From assembly GCA_937874185.1 (NCBI GenBank), contig CALNAK010000013.1, positions 110,849 to 174,848 of the forward strand: a stretch of DNA of 64,000 bases, in the 5' to 3' direction. Under the pieces are notes generated by a model. It worked only from the letters and a program-made list of their open reading frames with translations. It was not told the origin of the DNA and did not search any database. Shown here piece by piece: positions 27,668-35,701 of the stretch (within the stretch, counting starts at the first letter, position 1; each line of letters opens with the position of its first letter). The DNA comes from an uncultured Lactobacillus sp. Its GTDB lineage: Bacteria; Bacillota; Bacilli; Lactobacillales; Lactobacillaceae. A program made the position numbers and the translations under genes.

Positions 27668-29062
27668 TTAATTAGTTTGTTTTTTGTCATTCTTAATTAG
27701 TAAGGCAAAGATAAATCCGATAATTGCCATTCCGAAGAAGAAAGCAAAGACTCTTTGGAAACCAATCAAGCCGTTATTGGCAGGTAAGTGATGATTCAAA
27801 TTAGTTGTAACTAGAATCAATGTAGCTAAGCTAACACCAAGTGATCCAAGTAACTGTCTAACGGTTGTGATAATCGCTGTACCATGTGGAATTAGTTCTT
27901 CTGATAGTGAATTACCACCTAAGGTAGTTGCTGGCATCATAACGAAAGCATTACCACCTTCAATTAAGAGAGCAATAAAAATCATTGGCCAGATACTTAA
28001 CTTGGCGTGAATGACGAACAGTAAGAACCAACCGAGAACAATCATGGACATACCGATAATCAAAGTTGATTTGAAGCCGATTTTGTCAGCTAATTTACCA
28101 GTTAATGGGTTGAGAATACTTAGCAAGATAGCTGGTGGAACTAAGGCTAAGCCGGACATCAATACTGAAGTATGTAAAATATTTTGATAATAAAGTGGAT
28201 AAATGATTGTTACGACAATCAATGAAATATATGAGAATCCGGTCAAGAGGACAGCTAGATCAAAGTTGAAATTCTTCATAACTTTCAAATCTAGCAGTGG
28301 TTGATCTTTAGTCAATTGACGGTGAATAAATAAGAACGTAAAGACAATACTGATAACTAAGAGAATAATTAAGCTAGTGCTGAAACTCTTTGTGCTACCA
28401 GCTTGATTGACGACATAAAGTAATCCAATAATGCCGAGTAGATAAACTGTTGAAAGTAAATCTAATTCTGTCTTGTGACGTGGCATAACGTCTTTGATAT
28501 TGAAGAGACCGCTGATAAAGATAACTATCATGATCAATAAGAAAATAACGAATAATCCTTGCCATTGTAAAAAGTTTAGAACAATACCAGAAATAATTGG
28601 TCCACTAGCTAAAGCAGAACCCATGACCAATCCAGCGTAACCCATGGTAACTCCACGATTACTCTCTGGTGTAATTGTCAATAAGACTGATTGAAATGAC
28701 GGGAAGAGAACTCCGACACCGATAGCTTCCAATCCTCTACCTAACATTGCGGTAGGGAAGTTTGGAGCGACAATAATAATTAAAGTTCCGATTGAAAAAA
28801 TTGCGACGACACTTAAGAAAATCTTCTTAAATGAAAAATTGTTTAATAGCCATGGACTGATTGGCATCATGATACACATGATCAACATAAAACCAGTCGT
28901 TAACCATTGAATCGTTGGAGCTGTGACACCAAAGAATTTCATTAATGTCGGATAAGCAGTTGAAAGAGATGACTGACTGATAGACATTGTGAATGTTCCT
29001 AGTAGCAAAGTTATAATAAATAACTTACGAGCTGAGCCATTTTGGATTGCACCTTTATTCAT
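27668..29062 (-). CDS. MFS drug:H+ antiporter, DHA2 type
   Basis: 464 residues with about 14 membrane helices. It has the DHA2-type start (LGTFTMSISQSSLSTAYPTL), motif C-like GYAGLVMGSALASGPIISG, and the loop GKLADKIGFKS. This group (EmrB/LmrB/LfrA-like) exports lipophilic drugs or related compounds. The minus-strand ATG at 29062 is preceded by GAAGGGG. Its leader carries an inverted repeat (29080-29110) and a cre-like site farther upstream. There is no regulator gene next to it. The substrate is unknown. Confidence 0.88.
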   Translation of the reverse strand: MNKGAIQNGSARKLFIITLLLGTFTMSISQSSLSTAYPTLMKFFGVTAPTIQWLTTGFMLIMCIMMPISPWLLNNFSFKKIFLSVVAIFSIGTLIIIVAPNFPTAMLGRGLEAIGVGVLFPSFQSVLLTITPESNRGVTMGYAGLVMGSALASGPIISGIVLNFLQWQGLFVIFLLIMIVIFISGLFNIKDVMPRHKTELDLLSTVYLLGIIGLLYVVNQAGSTKSFSTSLIILLVISIVFTFLFIHRQLTKDQPLLDLKVMKNFNFDLAVLLTGFSYISLIVVTIIYPLYYQNILHTSVLMSGLALVPPAILLSILNPLTGKLADKIGFKSTLIIGMSMIVLGWFLLFVIHAKLSIWPMIFIALLIEGGNAFVMMPATTLGGNSLSEELIPHGTAIITTVRQLLGSLGVSLATLILVTTNLNHHLPANNGLIGFQRVFAFFFGMAIIGFIFALLIKNDKKQTN

Positions 29063-29079
29063 AAATACCCCTTCTTTGT

Positions 29080-29110
29080 TTAGTCTAATAACAATTTAAG
29101 GATAGACTAA
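29080..29110 (-). promoter_or_regulatory. Inverted repeat in the MFS leader
   Basis: TTAGTCTA (29080-29087) and TAGACTAA (29103-29110) are a perfect 8-bp inverted repeat with a 15-bp spacer, just upstream of the exporter start. The geometry fits a dimeric repressor operator, but the regulator is not encoded here. Confidence 0.5.
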
Positions 29111-29141
29111 TATAAAAAATATATCTAGTGCAATGCCTGTT

Positions 29142-29155
29142 AGACAACGTTTTCA
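29142..29155 (-). promoter_or_regulatory. cre-like CcpA site
   Basis: On the minus strand TGAAAACGTTGTCT matches the cre consensus (TGWAARCGYTWNCW) with one mismatch. It lies 80 bp upstream of the MFS start and just past the end of the glycosylase gene. Confidence 0.4.
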
Positions 29156-29160
29156 TTGGA

Positions 29161-29808
29161 CTATTTGAATAAATGAAAGGGCTTTTTGGTTAATCCAAGG
29201 TCGAGTGCCTGGTACATATATCTGGCCGCAATTGAAGAATAGGGATGCCACTTTTGACATTTTTTCTGGACCAATTTGGCAGTGTAATCATCTGTTTTAT
29301 AGACCCAACCATATCCTTGAAGAAAAGCAATATCTTCAAATGGCAAAATATCAGGTCGATTCAAGGAGAAAATTAAATACATTTTGGCAGACCAGTTACC
29401 GATACCTTTTATTGACGTTAAATCCTTGATTATTTCTGAATCTGACATAGAAGAGTATTGGTCAAAATTAATCGTACCATCGTTAATAGCTGTAGTTAAA
29501 TTTCTGATATAAGTTACCTTGGGACGTGAAAGTCCTATTGCGTGGATGTCTGCATCAGTTATTGAATATATTGCAGGAATAGAAATGTGTCCGTGACAGA
29601 GGGTAGAAACACGTTCGGTTAATACGTCGGCCACTTTATTTGATAACATTTGGCCGATAATTTCACTGACTAGAAAAGCGTAGCCATCACTTGCAAGTTG
29701 ATATTTTAATGGACCAACCATTTTGATAGCTTTGGCTAAGTGTTTGTCATGTTTGCAGAGATATATAATCTCGGGTGAATCTTCATTTAATTGTTTGAAA
29801 TCGTTCAT
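29161..29808 (-). CDS. DNA-3-methyladenine glycosylase II-like (AlkA, HhH-GPD)
   Basis: 215-residue base-excision repair glycosylase. A helix-hairpin-helix (LTSIKGIGNWSAKMYLIF) is followed by NRPDILPFEDIAFLQGYG, where the Asp of FEDIA is in the catalytic position of AlkA. The start at 29808 is chosen for its AGGAGC site; an in-frame ATG at 29862 overlaps the terminator region of clpP. It should remove alkylated purines. No LexA box was seen. Confidence 0.87.
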   Translation of the reverse strand: MNDFKQLNEDSPEIIYLCKHDKHLAKAIKMVGPLKYQLASDGYAFLVSEIIGQMLSNKVADVLTERVSTLCHGHISIPAIYSITDADIHAIGLSRPKVTYIRNLTTAINDGTINFDQYSSMSDSEIIKDLTSIKGIGNWSAKMYLIFSLNRPDILPFEDIAFLQGYGWVYKTDDYTAKLVQKKCQKWHPYSSIAARYMYQALDLGLTKKPFHLFK

Positions 29809-29860
29809 AATAGTGCTCCTATTTACCTGCATTATAGGAGTATTAAAAATTTTGGACAGC

Positions 29861-29893
29861 AAAAAAGGTTAGGAACATGTCCCAACCTTTTTT
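29861..29893 (-). terminator. Terminator of clpP
   Basis: An imperfect stem (AAAAAAGGTTAGGAA with TCCCAACCTTTTTT) with a CATG loop. On the minus strand it ends in six U. Confidence 0.9.
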
Positions 29894-29901
29894 AATAAAA
29901 A

Positions 29902-30489
29902 TTACTTTTCAGCTTTGTTTGTCATGATTTCATCAATCAAACCATAATCTTTAGCTTCTTGAGCTGTCATGTAGTTATCACGATCAGTATCTTTTTGAAG
30001 TTTTTCGAAAGTTTGACCAGAATTGTCAGCCAAAATGTGGTTCAATCTTTCTCTTGTCTTCAAAATCTCTCTAGCAGCAATTTCAATTTCAGTTTGTTGA
30101 CCTTGAGCACCACCCAATGGTTGGTGAATTAAGACAGTTGAATTAGGTAGAGCAAAACGTTTGCCCTTTGTACCTGATGACAATAGGATGCTGGCCATTG
30201 ATGCTGCCATACCTGTTGCGATTGTTTGAACATCAGATTTAACGAAATTCATTGTATCCATGATAGCTAATCCGTCGGTAACAGAACCACCGGGTGAGTT
30301 GATATACATGGAGATGTCTTTATCAGAATCTTGAGCATCAAGGAAAAGTAATTCAGCCATGACTGTATTAGCCATTTGACTGTTAACTTCACCAGATACC
30401 ATGATGATTCTATCCTTTAATAATCTTGAGTAAATATCATAGGCACGTTCGCCACGAGAACTTTGTTCAATAACTGTAGGAACTAACAT
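29902..30489 (-). CDS. clpP: ATP-dependent Clp protease proteolytic subunit
   Basis: 195-residue serine peptidase that forms the 14-mer chamber used by ClpC/ClpE/ClpX for general proteolysis and stress response. The catalytic triad is intact: Ser97 in ATGMAASMASI, His122 in LIHQPLGGAQG, Asp171 in DRDNYMTA. The N-terminal propeptide is very short (MLVPTVIEQSSRGERAYDIY). AGGAGG precedes the minus-strand ATG. A CIRCE element sits just upstream (30511-30537), pointing to HrcA control. Confidence 0.97.
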   Translation of the reverse strand: MLVPTVIEQSSRGERAYDIYSRLLKDRIIMVSGEVNSQMANTVMAELLFLDAQDSDKDISMYINSPGGSVTDGLAIMDTMNFVKSDVQTIATGMAASMASILLSSGTKGKRFALPNSTVLIHQPLGGAQGQQTEIEIAAREILKTRERLNHILADNSGQTFEKLQKDTDRDNYMTAQEAKDYGLIDEIMTNKAEK

Positions 30490-30510
30490 TAAAATGCCTC
30501 CTGTTTTTAA

Positions 30511-30537
30511 TTAGCACTCTTAATAGCACAGTGCTAA
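30511..30537 (-). promoter_or_regulatory. CIRCE element (HrcA operator) before clpP
   Basis: TTAGCACTC, nine bases, then CAGTGCTAA: this matches the CIRCE consensus TTAGCACTC-N9-GAGTGCTAA at 17 of 18 positions. On the minus strand a TTGTTT/TATTAT promoter (16-bp spacer) lies immediately upstream, so the operator covers the transcript start. Confidence 0.88.
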
Positions 30538-30591
30538 TTTAGCATAATATGATAACTGGGTCAACAAACAAAGCTTGATAAATAAAAATAA

Positions 30592-31716
30592 TTATTCAAC
30601 TGAGCGTTGAGGCTCTGTTCTTTTAATAGAAGATTTAACTTTTGACCAAGCAATATGGAATAAATATGCGGAACTAAATGATAGTACCCAAGTCAATAAA
30701 TAGCAAACGATAATGGCTAGAATTGGGTTGATACCAGGTAAGTTCTTACCACCTAAACGCCAGATGATTTGTAACCAGAAGACGTTAGATAGATAAGCTC
30801 GATAGGCATAAGTTGCTAAGAAATGGAAGACTGGCAAGGCTTTGGAGTGAGTATTGATATGATGAATTGCCAAAGCTGCTACTAAGAAGATTACTGTTAA
30901 AGCATAAATTGTCATTGATGGTTTGTAGTATGGAGCATTAGTTAATTGAACGGGGTGACCGAAACTGAATAGTTCACGATTAGTCCAATAATAAACGGCA
31001 ATAAATAATACAACTAAAATTGGCAAAGATTTTTTAATGAAAGTTTCAAATTTATCTCGGAACATCCAAGCAAGGACTCCGAAGATAGCGTAAATTACGA
31101 AACTGACGAATAGACGATCAAGTAAGTACCAGCTTTGTTCGTGGGGACCATGGAAAACTTGAGCGTCATAGAAATAAATCCATGCTGCAAAAACAACTAC
31201 TGTGATAACAATTGCCCAAAGGCCTCGTTTGGTATTATCTCTGACCCAATGTGCAAGTGCCCAGAAAAATGGCATTAGTAGGATGAATTGGAGCATCATC
31301 GTGTTGTACCAAAGATGCGGTGCGGCGTTACCGTTGATAAAGTGCCACAAGAATGAACCGACACCATTGAATTTGTTGACTTGTTGAACATTAGGAAAAA
31401 TAAATAGATAGGCGAGTGTCCACCAAATTGTGGGTACAAAAAGAGCAGACCAAGTACCTTTCATATATCCACCATAATTTTCCAGTGTGTTTTGATTAGT
31501 TGTTCTAGTCGTTGAGTATAAAATACCAAAAATAAAGGCTGGAGCGGTGAACTTAACCAAATTGTAGATGATTCCAATGGTTGTTTGATAACCATAACTG
31601 GGATTGGTCGATAAAACTATACTGAGGACGGTCTGCATCATAACGGCAGTACAAGCAAAGACCTTCATATAATCACCAATGTCGGCCGCACTTGTAGTGC
31701 TTTTTTTAATATTCAT
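30592..31716 (-). CDS. Acyltransferase-3-family membrane protein
   Basis: 374 residues with about 10 membrane helices, resembling acyltransferase family 3 proteins (peptidoglycan, teichoic-acid or exopolysaccharide O-acetylases). Supporting features are the length, helix pattern, and the loop region FINGNAAPHLWYNTMMLQFILLMPFFW. The usual early catalytic His is not obvious: the N terminus reads DIGDYMKVFACTAVMMQ. No C-terminal SGNH domain is fused, unlike OatA. AAAGGGAG precedes the ATG. The acceptor is unknown. Confidence 0.75.
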   Translation of the reverse strand: MNIKKSTTSAADIGDYMKVFACTAVMMQTVLSIVLSTNPSYGYQTTIGIIYNLVKFTAPAFIFGILYSTTRTTNQNTLENYGGYMKGTWSALFVPTIWWTLAYLFIFPNVQQVNKFNGVGSFLWHFINGNAAPHLWYNTMMLQFILLMPFFWALAHWVRDNTKRGLWAIVITVVVFAAWIYFYDAQVFHGPHEQSWYLLDRLFVSFVIYAIFGVLAWMFRDKFETFIKKSLPILVVLFIAVYYWTNRELFSFGHPVQLTNAPYYKPSMTIYALTVIFLVAALAIHHINTHSKALPVFHFLATYAYRAYLSNVFWLQIIWRLGGKNLPGINPILAIIVCYLLTWVLSFSSAYLFHIAWSKVKSSIKRTEPQRSVE

Positions 31717-31799
31717 TTGTGAATCTCCCTTTGTAAGATTGTGAGATCAACAAAGGAAACTTTAAAGGTTAATATATTCTCAAATTGATAAAAATGCAA

Positions 31800-32675
31800 C
31801 TAGATTTTTAATTCGGATCTTTGGAAATCTAAGAATATTAATATTAATTCATTACTTATTTCTCGTTGTATGTTAGTTAAATTTTTGTGTGGTGAGCTGA
31901 GATAAATGGTTCGTTGTAGTGGGTTCGGTGTCAATCGAGCCAATTGAACTTTAGGACTAGTTGATTGCCAAGTTACTGATGGAATAAAGCTTAATCCGAC
32001 ACCAGCTTCAATTAGTCCACGAACGGTAGCAGGGTCATCAGCTTCATATTTATAATTTAAAGTTAAATCACGTTTAGAAAAATATTTATCAACTGTCACA
32101 CGTAAAGGATTCTTCGGTGTTAGGCCAATTAATTTTTCAGATGCCAAATCGGTTGGGGAAACAAATTTTTGACTATAACCATAGTTGATACTCCAACCAA
32201 CAAAAATTTCTTCCTTTAATACAGGCACATTTGTTAATCCTTGAAGTGGCTTACTGGTCAAGATGAAATCAAATTGTTTAAAGTCTGTTTCTCGAACGTT
32301 ATGTTGCGTAATGCTTAATCTGACATTCGGAAATTTATCTTTGATTCGGGTCACAATGCTGGGAATAAAGGGTGAGGCGACTTCCATCAAAATTGATATT
32401 GGCTGTTCAGTTTGGTCAAGACCACCAGTTACAGCAGAAATGCCACGATTTAATTCTTCAAGACTGTCGTTGACGTAGCTATAAAATAGTTTACCCGAAC
32501 GATTAAGTTTCAAAGTTCTGCCTGTTCGGTCAAATAATTTAGTATCAAGTTCATCTTCAAGCTGTTTGATCATTTTACTGACAGCTGGTTGTGAAACGAA
32601 GAGGATATCGGATGCTTTAGTAATACTTTCTTGGTTTGCGACTACAACAAAGTATTTTAGTTGATTGAGGTTCAA
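31800..32675 (-). CDS. LysR-type regulator, probably of the malonate decarboxylase operon
   Basis: 291 residues: an N-terminal winged HTH (MNLNQLKYFVVVANQESITKA, FVSQPAVSKMIKQLEDELDT) and a C-terminal effector-binding domain. It is divergent from mdcH across about 125 bp that hold an inverted repeat and a good promoter, the classical arrangement for a LysR activator. It is therefore a candidate MdcR-type regulator responding to malonate or a related acid; the ligand is inferred only from position. Confidence 0.85.
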   Translation of the reverse strand: MNLNQLKYFVVVANQESITKASDILFVSQPAVSKMIKQLEDELDTKLFDRTGRTLKLNRSGKLFYSYVNDSLEELNRGISAVTGGLDQTEQPISILMEVASPFIPSIVTRIKDKFPNVRLSITQHNVRETDFKQFDFILTSKPLQGLTNVPVLKEEIFVGWSINYGYSQKFVSPTDLASEKLIGLTPKNPLRVTVDKYFSKRDLTLNYKYEADDPATVRGLIEAGVGLSFIPSVTWQSTSPKVQLARLTPNPLQRTIYLSSPHKNLTNIQREISNELILIFLDFQRSELKI

Positions 32676-32694
32676 AATTATTATCTCCTATGTA

Positions 32695-32758
32695 TAACCA
32701 AATGGTTAAGTATCATGCCTTTTATATATTATACATGTTATATGAAGTTATTTATACT
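32695..32758 (+). promoter_or_regulatory. Divergent control region between the LysR gene and mdcH
   Basis: TAACCA/TGGTTA (32695-32708) is a perfect 6-bp inverted repeat with 2-bp spacer, 20 bp from the LysR start. Toward mdcH, TATACA (32730-32735) and TATACT (32753-32758) are 17 bp apart and make a good promoter; a second AT-rich dyad around ATACATGTTAT overlaps the -35. This fits a LysR recognition site and activation site. Confidence 0.55.
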
Positions 32759-32803
32759 GACCGAGTGAGATCAATGAGAAGGATTTGATGGAGGTGATTA
32801 ATT

Positions 32804-33712
32804 ATCAAAACTTTGTGGATATTTCCAGGCCAAGGTGGTCAAAAAAGTGGGATGTTAAAAGACGTTCCACAGGAAATGATTGACAGAGTAAAGGTTCTAA
32901 CTGGAGTTGAATTAACAGATGACGATAAAGCTTATCAAGATTCAATTCAAATTCAATTAGGTATTTTACTTTTGCAATTATTTAATATCCGACAATTAAA
33001 GCAAGCTAAACAATTTCCTGATGCTGTTGCAGGTCATTCCCTTGGTATTTTCGCTGCGGGAGTTGCTGCAGGGGTTATTAGTGAAGATGATGCAATAAAA
33101 ATCGTCTTTATTCGCTCAACTAAGATGCAAGAGTCGTATCCAGTTGGTTATGGCATGGGAGCCATTGTTGGCTTAACTAGAAAAGAAGTTTCAACGTTAG
33201 TTGAACAAGTTAATAGTGAAACTGAACCAGTGTTTACTTCTAATCAGAACTCGGAGTTACAAACCGTTATTTCGGGTTCAATTGCCGGTATCAAAAAGGT
33301 TTTGAACTTGGCTAAGGAAAATAGTGCTCAAAAAACAGTTTTGTTAAAAGTACCAGTTCCATCACATTCTCCTCTGATGCAATCAGTTGCTGATGTTTTG
33401 GAGAAGGAACTTTCCAATGTAACGTTGCACGATCCCAGTTGTACCTACTTAGCTAACTTTAATGGTCACGCTGTTAGAAAAGTTGATGGCGTCAAATATG
33501 ACATGATCAACAATCTCGTTCATCCCGTTTATTGGGACACGATGATGGATGTGGCACAGGAGTTAGGGATAGATACAACCTTAGAAGTACAACCTGGTCA
33601 AACTTTTACAAAATTAGTTAAAAGTAAGTTTCCAGATTTTAGAACTATTACCATGAATAACATGAATATTGATGATATTGAATTTTTGTTAGAAAAATGG
33701 AAAAGAGGATAA
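32804..33712 (+). CDS. mdcH: Malonate decarboxylase epsilon subunit (malonyl transferase MdcH), apparent non-AUG start
   Basis: About 302 residues of the FabD-like acyltransferase fold: FPGQGGQKSGM, the nucleophile elbow GHSLGIFAAG, and catalytic His in VPSHSPLM. MdcH charges the decarboxylase acyl-carrier subunit with malonyl from malonyl-CoA. No ATG, GTG or TTG stands at the expected place. Homologues start close to KTLWxFPGQG, and here that reads ATC AAA ACT TTG TGG. GGAGGTG (32790-32796) is ideally spaced for ATC 32804 (or ATT 32801), while the first standard codon, TTG 32813, is 16 bases away. The start is therefore uncertain. It leads the mdc operon. Confidence 0.85.
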   Translation: MKTLWIFPGQGGQKSGMLKDVPQEMIDRVKVLTGVELTDDDKAYQDSIQIQLGILLLQLFNIRQLKQAKQFPDAVAGHSLGIFAAGVAAGVISEDDAIKIVFIRSTKMQESYPVGYGMGAIVGLTRKEVSTLVEQVNSETEPVFTSNQNSELQTVISGSIAGIKKVLNLAKENSAQKTVLLKVPVPSHSPLMQSVADVLEKELSNVTLHDPSCTYLANFNGHAVRKVDGVKYDMINNLVHPVYWDTMMDVAQELGIDTTLEVQPGQTFTKLVKSKFPDFRTITMNNMNIDDIEFLLEKWKRG

Positions 33713-33715
33713 TCG

Positions 33716-35356
33716 ATGGTTAAAAGAAGTTGGACCCAAAATCGTGATGCAAAAGCTGCCAAGATGGAAAGCATTGCATCGATTTTAGATGGTAAGTTTG
33801 TTGATACAAAGAATGCTAAAGAATTATTTGAAGAAGTAATCAAACCAGGTGATAAAGTCGTTTTGGAAGGTGACAACCAGAAACAAGCAAGTTTCCTTTC
33901 AAAGACTTTAGCCTCAGTTAATCCTGAAAGAGTTCATGATTTACATATGATCATGTCCAGTGTGTCACGTCCAGAACATTTGGATATTTTTGAAACTGGT
34001 ATTGCTAAGAAGTTGGACTTCTCATTCGCTGGTCCCCAAAGTACTCGTATTTCTCAAATGATTGCTGACGGTACTGTTGAAGTTGGCGATATTCATACAT
34101 ACCTTGAGTTGTATGCTCGTTTATATGTTGATTTGATTCCTAATGTTGTTTTAGTTGCTGCTGACAAAGTCGATCATGACGGTAACCTTTATACTGGTGC
34201 CAACACTGAAGAGACTCCAGTTATTGTTGAATCAGCCGCTTTCAAGGACGGTATCGTTATCGTTCAAGCGAATGAAATTGTTGATAAAGTTCCCCGTGTT
34301 GATATTCCTGGTGGCTGGGTCGATGTTGTTGTCCCTGCTGACGAACCTTATCAATTGGAACCATTATTCACAAGAGATCCTCAAAATGTTACTGAATTAC
34401 AAATTCTTATGGGTATGATGGCAATTCGTGGTATCTATGAGAAACATAACGTTCAATCTGTTAACCATGGTGTTGGTTTCAATACTGCTGCGATTGAATT
34501 ATTGTTGCCAACTTACGGTGAACAACTTGGTTTGAAGGGTAAGATTGTTCCTAATTGGGAAGTTAATCCTACACCTACTTTGATTCCTGCCATTGAAAGT
34601 GGCTGGGTTCAAACTATTCATAGTTTCGGTGGTGAAGTTGGTATGGAAAACTATATCGCTCATCGTCCTGACATTTTCTTTGTTGGTAAAGATGGCACAA
34701 TGCGTTCTAACCGTGCCTTCGGTCAAATGGCTGGTCAATATGCTTTGGATATGTTCGTTGGTTCAACTCTACAAATTGATCAATTTGGTAACTCATCAAC
34801 TGTTACTAATGGTCGTCTATCTGGTTTCGGTGGTGCTCCTAACATGGGTAGTAACCCAACAGGTCGTCGTCACTCAACTCCAGCATGGCAAAGTCTTCGT
34901 CCTGACAATGATCCGCTAGGTAAAGGTCAAAAATTAGTTGTCCAAATGGTTGAAACATTTGGTTCTAACAAGAAACCTGTCTTTGTTGATCACTTGGATG
35001 CTGAAGAAGTTCGTGGCGAAGCTAAGTTAGCTAACGTTCCAATTATGATTTATAGCGAAGATACAACTCATATCGTAACTGAAGAGGGTATCGCTTATCT
35101 TTACAAGACTGACAGTATGGCTGAAAGAAAGGCTGCTATTGAAGCTATTGCTGGTGTTACACCAGTTGGTTTGAGAAGTAACGCCAAAGAATTAGCCGAC
35201 TTACGTGCTAAAGGTATCGTAGCTTTACCAGAGGACTTAGGTGTTCACCGTAGTGAAGCTAAGAGATCTCTTCTAGCTGCTCAAAATATGGATGACCTTG
35301 TTAAGTGGTCTGATGGACTCTACAATCCACCAGCTAAATTCAGAAGTTGGTCATAA
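33716..35356 (+). CDS. mdcA: Malonate decarboxylase alpha subunit (acetyl-S-ACP:malonate ACP transferase)
   Basis: 546-residue CoA-transferase-like subunit that exchanges acetyl for malonyl on the acyl-carrier subunit MdcC. Typical stretches are RSWTQNRDAKAAKMESI at the N terminus, the central VNHGVGFNTAAIELLLP, and NPTGRRHSTPAWQSLRP. The length matches MdcA of Klebsiella and Acinetobacter (about 550). ATG 33717 or its neighbourhood directly follows the mdcH stop, so the genes are coupled. Codon use resembles highly expressed neighbours. Confidence 0.93.
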   Translation: MVKRSWTQNRDAKAAKMESIASILDGKFVDTKNAKELFEEVIKPGDKVVLEGDNQKQASFLSKTLASVNPERVHDLHMIMSSVSRPEHLDIFETGIAKKLDFSFAGPQSTRISQMIADGTVEVGDIHTYLELYARLYVDLIPNVVLVAADKVDHDGNLYTGANTEETPVIVESAAFKDGIVIVQANEIVDKVPRVDIPGGWVDVVVPADEPYQLEPLFTRDPQNVTELQILMGMMAIRGIYEKHNVQSVNHGVGFNTAAIELLLPTYGEQLGLKGKIVPNWEVNPTPTLIPAIESGWVQTIHSFGGEVGMENYIAHRPDIFFVGKDGTMRSNRAFGQMAGQYALDMFVGSTLQIDQFGNSSTVTNGRLSGFGGAPNMGSNPTGRRHSTPAWQSLRPDNDPLGKGQKLVVQMVETFGSNKKPVFVDHLDAEEVRGEAKLANVPIMIYSEDTTHIVTEEGIAYLYKTDSMAERKAAIEAIAGVTPVGLRSNAKELADLRAKGIVALPEDLGVHRSEAKRSLLAAQNMDDLVKWSDGLYNPPAKFRSWS

Positions 35357-35404
35357 TTAATTACTGAAAATTAAAAAACAATTGAATTAGAAATGGAGAC
35401 AAGT

Positions 35405-35701
35405 ATGGAAAAATTACATTTTAATTTCGACACAAAAGATGCAATCTCTAAACCAGTTCATGTTGGTGTTGTCGCATCTGGTGACCTCGAAGTTATTTTT
35501 AGACCAACAGACAAACAAACAGAAGTAAACATTGTAACTGGTAGTGATGGATTTAAGGAAGTCTGGTCAAATGTTTTGAAACGTTTCTTCGACAGATACC
35601 CAATCCAAGCAAATATTGAAATCAACGATTTTGGTTCCACTCCCGGTGTTGTCAATCTTCGTTTAACTCAAGCATTGGAGGAACTACACGATGAAAAATA
35701 G
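35405..35701 (+). CDS. mdcC: Malonate decarboxylase delta subunit (acyl carrier protein)
   Basis: 98-residue carrier that bears the 2'-(5''-phosphoribosyl)-3'-dephospho-CoA group. The conserved segment HVGVVASGDLEVIF holds the likely attachment Ser of the family. ATG 35405 is chosen because GGAGAC (35395-35400) precedes it; ATG 35393 overlaps that site. It overlaps the downstream beta/gamma gene by 11 bases, so production is coupled. Confidence 0.92.
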   Translation: MEKLHFNFDTKDAISKPVHVGVVASGDLEVIFRPTDKQTEVNIVTGSDGFKEVWSNVLKRFFDRYPIQANIEINDFGSTPGVVNLRLTQALEELHDEK

